Shown piece after piece: positions 16,636 to 23,118 of a DNA stretch of 55,336 nucleotides. The DNA is taken from contig JAIDUZ010000066.1 in assembly GCA_029059935.1 (NCBI GenBank), positions 1-55,336 of the forward strand. The letters are read 5' to 3'. Below the pieces are notes generated by a model. That model was not told the origin of the DNA, made no database searches, and saw only the letters and a list, made by a program, of their open reading frames with translations. Position 1 is the stretch's first letter. Every line of letters begins with the position of its first letter. Origin of the DNA: Alistipes sp. GTDB taxonomy: Bacteria; Bacteroidota; Bacteroidia; Bacteroidales; Rikenellaceae. Position numbers and translations under genes: made by a program.

Positions 16636-17238
16636 TCAGAAGAACAACATGGTCAGAGCGGTGAGGGCGAAGCCGCCACAGAAACCTGCCGCGACCTGGG
16701 CCCCGCTGTGGCAGCCGAGGCCGAGCCGTGCGGAAGCGAGGGCCCCGGCGGCGAAGACGGCGACGGCCAACGGCACGAGCGACCGCCCGGGGTCGGCGAT
16801 GCTCATGATGACCAGCAGAGCCACGGCGGCGCCCATGGCGGTGAGGTGGAGGCTGATTTTCCACCTCAACGAAACCACGAGACACATAAGCTCGCAACAA
16901 GCGGCAGCGACCATGAACTTGCGCAGGAAGACGAGCGACGGCACCTTGGCCAGCGTGACGGCGCAAAGCAAGTAACAGAGGGCCCCGACGGCCAAAGGCC
17001 ACACCCGCTCGCGCCGGCTGTCGAGCCGCCAGTCGGAGATGCGCCCCAACGACCGGAGCACGCCCAACGCGAGGAGGGGAACGACGCCGCCGTAGAGCGC
17101 GACGACCCACGCGATGTAGAACTTCACGCCGCCCGAACAGAAAGCGAACGGGGTGGCGGTCAGCAGAAAGGCGACGAGGTAGACCGGCAACACCAACGGA
17201 TGGAGGAGCCAGGAAAGGGCGCGGGCGAGATTTGTCAT
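16636..17238 (-). CDS. PAP2-like integral membrane protein
   Basis: A 200-residue protein with about six hydrophobic segments. The second half carries SLHLTAMG followed by ARLGLGCHSGAQVAAGFCGG, which resemble the second and third motifs of the PAP2 lipid phosphatase fold (PSGH and SRxxxxxHxxxD). The first motif (KxxxxxxRP) is not seen; the basic stretch DSRRERVWPL near residue 75 may be what is left of it. It could be a divergent phosphatase or an inactive relative. It is transcribed alone, facing gdhA. Confidence 0.7.
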   Translation of the reverse strand: MTNLARALSWLLHPLVLPVYLVAFLLTATPFAFCSGGVKFYIAWVVALYGGVVPLLALGVLRSLGRISDWRLDSRRERVWPLAVGALCYLLCAVTLAKVPSLVFLRKFMVAAACCELMCLVVSLRWKISLHLTAMGAAVALLVIMSIADPGRSLVPLAVAVFAAGALASARLGLGCHSGAQVAAGFCGGFALTALTMLFF

Positions 17239-17425
17239 TCGAGAAAATTCAAGATTCGAGATTCACAATTCAAAATTAAGCCAAGAATCCGAAATTCGCA
17301 CGATTCCCGGGACAAATTATGAATGAGGATGGCATTTCTTGCCGAAGCGAACCCGTATGCCGGCATTGACGCACCCGGAACTTCCGCTGCATCGCCGCCC
17401 CGGGATGAGAAAGCAGAGAAAGAAG

Positions 17426-17452
17426 ATTCTTCGTCGGCCTGCGGCATTCCTC
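17426..17452 (+). repeat. Short hairpin repeat, truncated
   Basis: Begins ATTCTTCGTCGGCCTGCGGC like the other copies but the right end stops at CAG and continues into AGCCGGGG sequence. Confidence 0.5.
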
Positions 17453-17495
17453 AGCTAAAAGCCGGGGGGGGGATATTGCAAGTCGCGGATTTTGC

Positions 17496-17539
17496 GTTGC
17501 CCGGCTCGCGCTCCGCGCGACCGCCCCCAGCCGGGCAAC
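17496..17539 (+). repeat. Hairpin with inverted core, copy B
   Basis: Same 11-bp arms as copy A (GTTGCCCGGCT 17496-17506, AGCCGGGCAAC 17529-17539) and the same outer flanks (GATATTGCAAGT upstream, GAGGAAA and GGCGAATGCGGTG downstream). The 22-nt core (17507-17528) is in the opposite orientation. Confidence 0.8.
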
Positions 17540-17614
17540 GAGGAAAGGCGAATGCGGTGAGGGTGAGTAAAGTTGGGGCGGGCGGAGCTGCCGGAAATGG
17601 CGGGATGGGAATAG

Positions 17615-17646
17615 ATTCTTCGTCGGCCTGCGGCATTCCTCAGAAT
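17615..17646 (+). repeat. Short hairpin repeat, ATTCT/AGAAT type
   Basis: 32-nt version with GGCCTGCGGC in the middle, followed by GACGC. Confidence 0.65.
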
Positions 17647-17710
17647 GACGCCCGGCTAAGAGCCGGGGTTTGCGATTGGTCCGGGATACTGTTTGCGCGG
17701 AATGCAAAAT

Positions 17711-17734
17711 AATAAAGCCCCGTTCTTAACGGGG
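17711..17734 (-). terminator. Terminator-like repeat module, copy 3 (inverted)
   Basis: CCCCGTT-CTT-AACGGGG preceded on the plus strand by AATAAAG, so the T-rich side is on the minus strand. Same stem as 280-300 and 7450-7470. Confidence 0.5.
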
Positions 17735-17742
17735 CGGGTCGG

Positions 17743-17815
17743 AGCCTGCGGGGCACGCCCGGCGCCAGCCGGATGTTTGCGGACCTTCGCCGGGGGAGGC
17801 TCCGGCCTGCCCGCC
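17743..17815 (+). repeat. GC-rich hairpin element, copy 3
   Basis: CCTGCGGGGCACGC, then an insertion of about 20 nt (CGGCGCCAGCCGGATG) before the nested hairpin CCGGGGGAGGCTCCGGCC. It is the longest and most diverged of the five copies. Confidence 0.65.
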
Positions 17816-17859
17816 TGGAAGGCGGGATATGATAATGCTACGTTACAACAATTATTCAG

Positions 17860-17887
17860 ATTGCCACGTCGCTGCGCTCCTCGCAAT
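17860..17887 (+). repeat. Short hairpin repeat, ATTGC/GCAAT type
   Basis: ATTGC...GCAAT ends around CACGTCGCTGCGCTCCTC, followed by GACGC. It has the same middle as the ATTCT/AGAAT copies but both ends are exchanged together. Confidence 0.7.
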
Positions 17888-17916
17888 GACGCTCTGTTAA
17901 GAATAGTATTGAGGGA

Positions 17917-18120
17917 AAGGAACGATGCGGCGGCGGGCAGAAAGACTCTTCGGGGGCGGCTGCGGGGGTCGCACCTACGGTGCGAGCCGCCCCCGAGGAG
18001 AAACAGAGATTCGGGAACGTCAGCGAAAGTGACAAGATGAATTCTTTGGGACGATGGTTCTTGACGGTGCAGTCGGGATGACGGGGCGAGATTCTTCGTC
18101 GCTGCGCTCCTCAGAATGAC
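17917..18120 (+). repeat. Long dispersed repeat, copy 2
   Basis: Direct copy of 1-203 with only scattered differences. It ends with a short ATTCT/AGAAT hairpin (18091-18117). Confidence 0.85.
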
Positions 18121-18179
18121 GGGGCAACCGCTTGGAATGCAAAGTACCCTCACAATGACGAGGCAACCGCCCGAAAAGA

Positions 18180-18219
18180 CTTTTCACCCCTCACTTTTCA
18201 CCTCTCACCTTTCACCTTG
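18180..18219. repeat. GTGAAAR heptamer array next to rpoN
   Basis: On the plus strand CAC recurs every 7 nt through TTTTCAC, CCCTCAC, TTTTCAC, CTCTCAC and CTTTCAC. It lies directly after the rpoN stop. It is the clearest demonstration of the 7-nt period. Confidence 0.8.
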
Positions 18220-18220
18220 C

Positions 18221-19642
18221 CTAAATTTGTTTCCGCAGCCGGGCGACAGGGATATTGAGCATCTCGCGGTATTTGGCCACCGTACGCCGGGCAATGCGGT
18301 AACCCTTGGCATTGAGGATGTCCATCAGGGTCTCGTCGGTGAGAGGATGGCGCTTGTCCTCGTCGTCAATGCACTGTTGGAGGATATTCTTGATTTCGTA
18401 GCTGGACACCTCCTCGCCCGATTCGGTCTGCATGGCCTCGGAAAAGAGCGACTTCAAGAGAATGATGCCGAACTGCGTCTGCACATACTTGCTGTTGACC
18501 ACGCGCGAGATGGTGGAGACGTCGAGCGCCGTGCGGTCGGCGATGTCTTTGAGAATCATGGGCCGCAGCTTCGACTGGTCGCCGTCCTTGAAATACTCCT
18601 GCTGGTAGTCGAGGATGGTCTGCATGGTGCGCATGAGCGTGTCGTGGCGCTGCTTGATGGCCGAGATGAACCATTTGGCCGAGTCGATCTTGCTCTTGAC
18701 GAACTGGATGGCCTCCTTGTCCTTGTCGCGGACGCGGCCGTCGGACGAGACCATGTCGCGGATCATCTCGACATAGCGCCGGTTGATGCGCACCTCGGGC
18801 ACGTTGTAGGAGTTGAGCGAGAGCTGGAACCGGCCGTCCTGGCAGTCGAGGATGAAATCGGGGATGATGTAGGGCGTGGTGTCGGTGCCCCCCTCGGCGT
18901 AGAGGTTGCCGGGCTTGGGCGACAGCCGCCGGATTTCGGCGATGGCCTCGCGGAAATCCTCCTCGGAGACCTGCAAGCGGGCGATGAGCTTCTCGTAGTG
19001 CTTCTTGACGAACTCGTCGAAGTAGGAAGTCAGCATCTTGCGGGCCAGGCGCCGCGCCCGCGAATTCATGGGCGTCTGCTCCATCTGCAACAAGAGGCAC
19101 TCGCGCAGGTTGCGGGCCCCGACGCCGGCGGGCTCCAGCTCGTGGATGATGCCCAGCAGGCGCTCCAGCTCGTCGGCCGTGGTCTCGATACCGACCGAAA
19201 AGGCGATGTCGTCGGCCACGGATTCGAGGTCGCGGCGCAGGTAACCGTCCTCGTCGATGCTGCCGACGAGGTAGACGGCCAGCCTCATGTCGCGCTCGGA
19301 GAGGCTGCGGTACTGCAACTGCTCGACCAGATACTCCTGCAACGACCGTCCGCCCGTCAGAAAGACGGGGCGCTGCTTGTCGTCCTTGGAGTAGTTGTTG
19401 ATGCGGCTTTTGTAGGCCGGCGTATCGTCCTCGCGCAGGTACTCCTCGACCGAAATCTGCTGGGGCTCGGTCTCCTCCTCGGGCGACCGCTCCTCCTCTT
19501 CGAGCACGATGTTGTCCTCGATCTCCTGCTTGATGCGCTGTTCGAGCTGCACGGTGGGCAGCTCCAACAACTTGATCATCTGAATCTGCTGCGGAGAGAG
19601 TTTCTGTTGGAGAGAAATGATCTGTCGCTGATTGATGGCCAT
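18221..19642 (-). CDS. rpoN: RNA polymerase sigma-54 factor
   Basis: Alternative sigma factor that needs AAA+ activators and recognises -24/-12 promoters. The 473-residue protein has the glutamine-rich activator-interacting region I at residues 5-45 (LQQKLSPQQIQMIKLLELP), an acidic linker around 45-65, a core-binding and helix-turn-helix part, and the diagnostic RpoN box ARRTVAKYRE at 451-460. It follows asnS on the same strand after 139 nt that hold AT-rich inverted arms, so it may share the asnS transcript. Confidence 0.97.
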   Translation of the reverse strand: MAINQRQIISLQQKLSPQQIQMIKLLELPTVQLEQRIKQEIEDNIVLEEEERSPEEETEPQQISVEEYLREDDTPAYKSRINNYSKDDKQRPVFLTGGRSLQEYLVEQLQYRSLSERDMRLAVYLVGSIDEDGYLRRDLESVADDIAFSVGIETTADELERLLGIIHELEPAGVGARNLRECLLLQMEQTPMNSRARRLARKMLTSYFDEFVKKHYEKLIARLQVSEEDFREAIAEIRRLSPKPGNLYAEGGTDTTPYIIPDFILDCQDGRFQLSLNSYNVPEVRINRRYVEMIRDMVSSDGRVRDKDKEAIQFVKSKIDSAKWFISAIKQRHDTLMRTMQTILDYQQEYFKDGDQSKLRPMILKDIADRTALDVSTISRVVNSKYVQTQFGIILLKSLFSEAMQTESGEEVSSYEIKNILQQCIDDEDKRHPLTDETLMDILNAKGYRIARRTVAKYREMLNIPVARLRKQI

Positions 19643-19656
19643 ACTGCTGCCGGATG

Positions 19657-19784
19657 TAAAATTAAAAATGAAAAATTAAAAATTACCTTGCGCACCGGAG
19701 TCGGGGAAGCGGAGACCTCAGAGCCCCGCTTCCGGACGGACGACACGCCGATTCTTAATCTTTAATTCTCAACTTTTAATTTTA
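19657..19784. repeat. AT-rich inverted arms between asnS and rpoN
   Basis: Arms AAAATTAAAAATGAAAAATT (near 19657) and TTCTCAACTTTTAATTTTAG (near 19763) are complementary in their main part. Between them lies an 8-bp hairpin GGAAGCGG/CCGCTTCC. The right arm runs into the asnS stop codon. Confidence 0.6.
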
Positions 19785-21170
19785 GAAATCGGCGTGCTGC
19801 GGCGTGCGCGGGAAAGGCTGCACGTCGCGGATGTTCGTCAGACCCGTGACGAAAATCAACAGCCGGTCGAAGCCCAGACCGAATCCGGAGTGCGGAGCCG
19901 AACCCCAGCGGCGCGTGTCGAGGTACCACCAGAGCTCCCGCTCGCTCATGCCGAGCTCCCGGACTCTTGCACAGAGTTTGCCATAATCGGCCTCGCGCTC
20001 GGAACCGCCGATAATCTCGCCTATTCCGGGGAACAAGACGTCCATACCGCGTACGGTTTTGCCGTCGTCGTTCTGCTTCATGTAGAAAGCCTTGATCTCC
20101 TTGGGGTAGTTGATCAGAATGACCGGACGCTTGAAATGCTCCTCCACGAGATAGCGCTCATGCTCGGATTGGAGGTCGCAGCCCCAGTCGCACGGGAACT
20201 CGAACTTGCGGCCCGAAGCTTTGAGGATGTCGACGGCCTCGGTGTAGGTGAGCCGCTTGAAATCGTTGGCCAGCACGAATTCGAGCCGCTCGATCAACCC
20301 CTGGTCCCACATCTTGTTCATGAATTCGAGGTCCTCGCGGCAGTTGTCCAACGCATAGCGGATCAGGTATTTGAGGAAGTCCTCGGCCAGCTCCATGTTG
20401 TCCTCCAGCTCGAAGAAGGCGGCCTCGGGCTCGATCATCCAGAACTCCGAAGCGTGGCGCGGCGTATTGGAATTCTCGGCGCGGAACGTAGGACCGAAGG
20501 TGTAGATGCGGCCCAGCGCCAGAGCCCCGAGCTCGCCCTCCAACTGCCCCGAGACGGTGAGGTTGCAGGCGCGGCCGAAGAAGTCCTGCGAGAAGTCGAC
20601 CTTGCCCTCCTCGGTGCGGGGCGGATTGGCCATGTCGAGCGTGGTGACCTGGAACATGGCCCCGGCACCCTCGCAGTCGGAAGCGGTGATGATGGGGGTA
20701 TGGAAGTAGTAGAAGCCGTGCTTGTTGAAGTACTCGTGGATGGCGTAGGCCATGGCGTGGCGGATGCGCAGCACGGCGCCGAACGTATTGGTGCGCGGAC
20801 GCAGGTAGGCGATGTCGCGCAGGAATTCGAGCGAATGGCCCTTCTTCTGCAAGGGATAGGTCTCGGGGTCGGCCGTGCCGTAGACTTCGATGCGGTCGGC
20901 CTGCACCTCCACGCCCTGGCCCGAACCGGGCGAAGCGACCAGCCGGCCGTCGACCCTCAGGCAGGCGCCCGTGGTGACGGGCTTCAGCTCCTCCTCGGCA
21001 ATCTTCTGCAAGTCGACGACCACCTGGATGTTGCCAACGCACGACCCGTCGTTCAAGGCGATGAACGCCACGTTCTTGTTGCCGCGCTTGGTGCGCACCC
21101 AGCCTTTGACGACGACGTCGGTGTCGACGGCGCCCGACTTCAGAATCTCTGCAATTCTCTGCGTTTTCAT
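19782..21170 (-). CDS. asnS: Asparaginyl-tRNA synthetase
   Basis: Class II synthetase that charges tRNA-Asn. The 462-residue protein starts with an OB-fold anticodon-binding domain ([19 protein letters not shown], about 19-37). The catalytic core follows with motif 2 around [19 protein letters not shown] and motif 3 in [10 protein letters not shown] near the C-terminus, both intact. Its promoter is at 21199-21229, giving a leader of about 22 nt, and overlaps the promoter of the divergent GH2-like gene. Confidence 0.97.
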   Translation of the reverse strand: MKTQRIAEILKSGAVDTDVVVKGWVRTKRGNKNVAFIALNDGSCVGNIQVVVDLQKIAEEELKPVTTGACLRVDGRLVASPGSGQGVEVQADRIEVYGTADPETYPLQKKGHSLEFLRDIAYLRPRTNTFGAVLRIRHAMAYAIHEYFNKHGFYYFHTPIITASDCEGAGAMFQVTTLDMANPPRTEEGKVDFSQDFFGRACNLTVSGQLEGELGALALGRIYTFGPTFRAENSNTPRHASEFWMIEPEAAFFELEDNMELAEDFLKYLIRYALDNCREDLEFMNKMWDQGLIERLEFVLANDFKRLTYTEAVDILKASGRKFEFPCDWGCDLQSEHERYLVEEHFKRPVILINYPKEIKAFYMKQNDDGKTVRGMDVLFPGIGEIIGGSEREADYGKLCARVRELGMSERELWWYLDTRRWGSAPHSGFGLGFDRLLIFVTGLTNIRDVQPFPRTPQHADF

Positions 21171-21198
21171 GACGAATAGTTAAGCTTTTCCGAATTCA

Positions 21199-21229
21199 CA
21201 AAGATAGTCGTAATTTGCGATTCGGCAAA
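21199..21229 (-). promoter_or_regulatory. Promoter of asnS
   Basis: On the minus strand: TTTG (21229-21226), 19 nt, TATCTTTG (21206-21199). Overlaps the plus-strand promoter 21214-21244 by 16 bp. Confidence 0.88.
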
Positions 21230-21244
21230 AAAAAAGTACCTTTG
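21214..21244 (+). promoter_or_regulatory. Promoter of the GH2-like gene and following operon
   Basis: TTTG (21214-21217), 19 nt, TACCTTTG (21237-21244), 18 nt before the first ATG. Full consensus match. Confidence 0.88.
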
Positions 21245-21262
21245 TCGAGCCATACCGAGTAG

Positions 21263-22579
21263 ATGATGAAACATTGCATACTGTTCTGCACGGCGCTTCT
21301 CGCCCTGTCGGGCGCAGCGGCCCAGGAGGGCGGCCGCATCGGCCGCACGGAAGCGCTCCCCTACGACACGCGCCACGACGCCGAAGCCCGCAACCGCGCG
21401 GCCTCGGGCCATCTGATCGACTTCCGGCCCGAAACGGCCGCGACGGCCGAAGGTCCGCTCCGGGCCATCATGAAGCTGGAGACGGAGATCCCCTATGCCT
21501 GGACCGACGGCTGCGTCTATCTTCATGCGGAAAACGCCCCGGCGGCCTACTCGCTGTGGATAAACGACCATCATGTAGCTGAAGTCGACGACCCGCTGAC
21601 GCCGGCCGAATTCGACATCACGCCCTACGTCCGGCAAGGAGCGAACGACTTCCGACTGCTGCTGCGCAACGACCGCAACGGACTGGGATTCAAGACGCCG
21701 GTGCGCCGCGAAGCGTTTGCGGGCAGCTATCTTTACTACCAGAACAAACGCTCGATACGCGACTTCGAAATCGCACTGGTGCCCGACACCCTGGGCCGCA
21801 ACTTCGCGATGCTCGACCTGAAAATCGTGGCGCAGAACATGTTCAACTACGACGAGAAGGTCGAAGTGGGCTACGACATCTACTCGCCGCAGGGCAAGCT
21901 GCTGGAGTTCGACATCCGCGAGATGACGATTCCGGGCCGTTCGACCGACACGGTGCGCTTCATGCCTTTCATCTACCATGCCTACGAAAACAAGTGGGAG
22001 CCCTCGGCCAAGAACCCGCCGCTCTACAAGGTGATGCTTTTCACGCGCCGCAACGGCACCTACAAGGAATACATGCCGCTGAAAATCGGATTCGGCAAGA
22101 CCGAACTCCTCGACGGACAAATCACGCGCTTCGGCAAACCCATCAGGCTCAACGCCTACCGCTACAACGCCGACGCCGACGCCAAGACGACCTCGGCGCG
22201 GCTGCTTGCGCTGCGCAAGGAAGGCTATAACGCTGTGGCGCCCGACTATCCCCAGCCCGACTGGTTCTACGGACTCTGCGACGAACTGGGGCTCTACGTA
22301 CTCGACCGGGCCAACATCCATGCCCCCGAACGCCGCACCGACCGCCGGGTGGGCGGCACGCCGTCGAACGACCCGGCGCAAGCCGACGAATACCTCGAAC
22401 GTGTCAAGGCGATGTACTATCGTTCGCGCAACCACACCTGCGTGGCGGCCTACGTCCTGGGCGGCGAGACGGGCAACGGCTACTGCATGTACAAGGCCTA
22501 CGAGTGGCTCAAGTCGGTGGAACACGACCGCCCGGTGCTCTGCGCCGATGCCGACGGCGAGTGGAACAGCGACCTATAA
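21263..22579 (+). CDS. Degenerate GH2-like secreted protein
   Basis: A 438-residue protein with a signal peptide (to about residue 20, before QEGG), a beta-sandwich like the sugar-binding domain of family 2 glycoside hydrolases (about 60-150), an Ig-like domain (about 165-280) and the first half of a TIM barrel (about 290-438). It ends where GH2 enzymes still need the strand with the nucleophile Glu. Residues normally used in catalysis are changed: NRHE is NAYR (297-300), TSHYP is APDYP (326-330), DEAN is DRAN (348-351), LGNE is LGGE (399-402, Glu402 kept). I infer a non-catalytic or carbohydrate-binding relative rather than an enzyme. The stop codon is clean and no frameshifted continuation is seen. 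First gene of a seven-gene run. Confidence 0.75.
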   Translation: MMKHCILFCTALLALSGAAAQEGGRIGRTEALPYDTRHDAEARNRAASGHLIDFRPETAATAEGPLRAIMKLETEIPYAWTDGCVYLHAENAPAAYSLWINDHHVAEVDDPLTPAEFDITPYVRQGANDFRLLLRNDRNGLGFKTPVRREAFAGSYLYYQNKRSIRDFEIALVPDTLGRNFAMLDLKIVAQNMFNYDEKVEVGYDIYSPQGKLLEFDIREMTIPGRSTDTVRFMPFIYHAYENKWEPSAKNPPLYKVMLFTRRNGTYKEYMPLKIGFGKTELLDGQITRFGKPIRLNAYRYNADADAKTTSARLLALRKEGYNAVAPDYPQPDWFYGLCDELGLYVLDRANIHAPERRTDRRVGGTPSNDPAQADEYLERVKAMYYRSRNHTCVAAYVLGGETGNGYCMYKAYEWLKSVEHDRPVLCADADGEWNSDL

Positions 22580-22587
22580 ACCCAAAG

Positions 22588-22636
22588 TGAAAGGAGAAAA
22601 GTCCGCATCGGAAATCAAACCGGAACCTTTCACCTC
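22588..22636. repeat. Inverted GTGAAAR heptamer arms before rlmH
   Basis: AAGTGAAAGGAGAAAAG (left) and CCTTTCACCT (right) in the 64-nt gap between the GH2-like gene and rlmH. Confidence 0.6.
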
Positions 22637-22643
22637 GGAAAAG

Positions 22644-23117
22644 ATGCAACTCGAACTGATCGTCATAGGCAAAACCGACTCGAAAGAGGTGGCCGCGCTG
22701 GTGGAGACCTACGCCAAACGCGTGAGCCGTTATTGCCGCTTCTCCATCACGGTGCTGCCCGACGTGCGCGACACCCGGAAGCTGACGACCCGCCAGCAAG
22801 CCACGGCCGAAGGCGCCGCCATCCTGCGCCAGCTCGGCGAAGGCGACTATGTGGCGCTGCTGGACGAACGCGGCGAAGAGATGCGCTCGGTGGAATTCGC
22901 CTACTGGATGCAGAAACGCATGAACAGCGGCATCCGGCGTCTGGTGCTGGTCATCGGCGGACCCTACGGTTTCTCCGACGCGGTGTACGCGCGGGCTGAC
23001 GCGCGGCTGTCGCTCTCGCGCATGACCTTCTCGCATCAGATTGTGCGGGCGCTCTTCGCCGAACAACTCTACCGCGCCTTCACCATCCTCAACCACGAAC
23101 CCTACCACCACGAATAA
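22644..23117 (+). CDS. rlmH: 23S rRNA pseudouridine-1915 N3-methyltransferase
   Basis: SPOUT-class enzyme that methylates pseudouridine 1915 in helix 69 of 23S rRNA, using S-adenosylmethionine. At 157 residues it has the family's usual length. LDERGEEMRSVEFA, VIGGPYGF and the C-terminal LSLSRMTFSHQIVRALFAEQ, ending NHEPYHHE, are essentially diagnostic. The ATG at 22644 gives MQLELIVIGK, the normal start; the open frame upstream comes from the GH2-like gene and repeat. The TonB-dependent receptor gene begins one base after its stop. Confidence 0.97.
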   Translation: MQLELIVIGKTDSKEVAALVETYAKRVSRYCRFSITVLPDVRDTRKLTTRQQATAEGAAILRQLGEGDYVALLDERGEEMRSVEFAYWMQKRMNSGIRRLVLVIGGPYGFSDAVYARADARLSLSRMTFSHQIVRALFAEQLYRAFTILNHEPYHHE

Positions 23118-23118
23118 G

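Larger units (their letters stand above)
17239..18179. other. Repeat-rich intergenic region
   Basis: No credible gene. It holds AT-rich arm sequence next to the PAP2-like gene (17243-17281), two short hairpins (17426 onward, 17615-17646), the second inverted-core hairpin (17496-17539), an inverted terminator-like module (17711-17734), GC-rich element copy 3 (17743-17815), another short hairpin (17860-17887) and long repeat copy 2 (17917-18120). Confidence 0.65.

Noticed and set aside
17271..17278. TAATTTTG as promoter of the PAP2-like gene
   Set aside because: It matches TAnnTTTG on the minus strand but lies in AT-rich repeat sequence and has no TTTG 19-21 nt upstream.
18180..18219. Heptamer arrays as CRISPR or classical VNTR
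   Set aside because: Units are 7 nt without spacers, so not CRISPR. They are short and imperfect and occur at many gene ends, unlike a single variable tandem repeat.
22206..22643. Upstream extension of rlmH
   Set aside because: The frame is open across the end of the GH2-like gene, but RlmH proteins start at MQLELIVIGK and are about 157 residues long.
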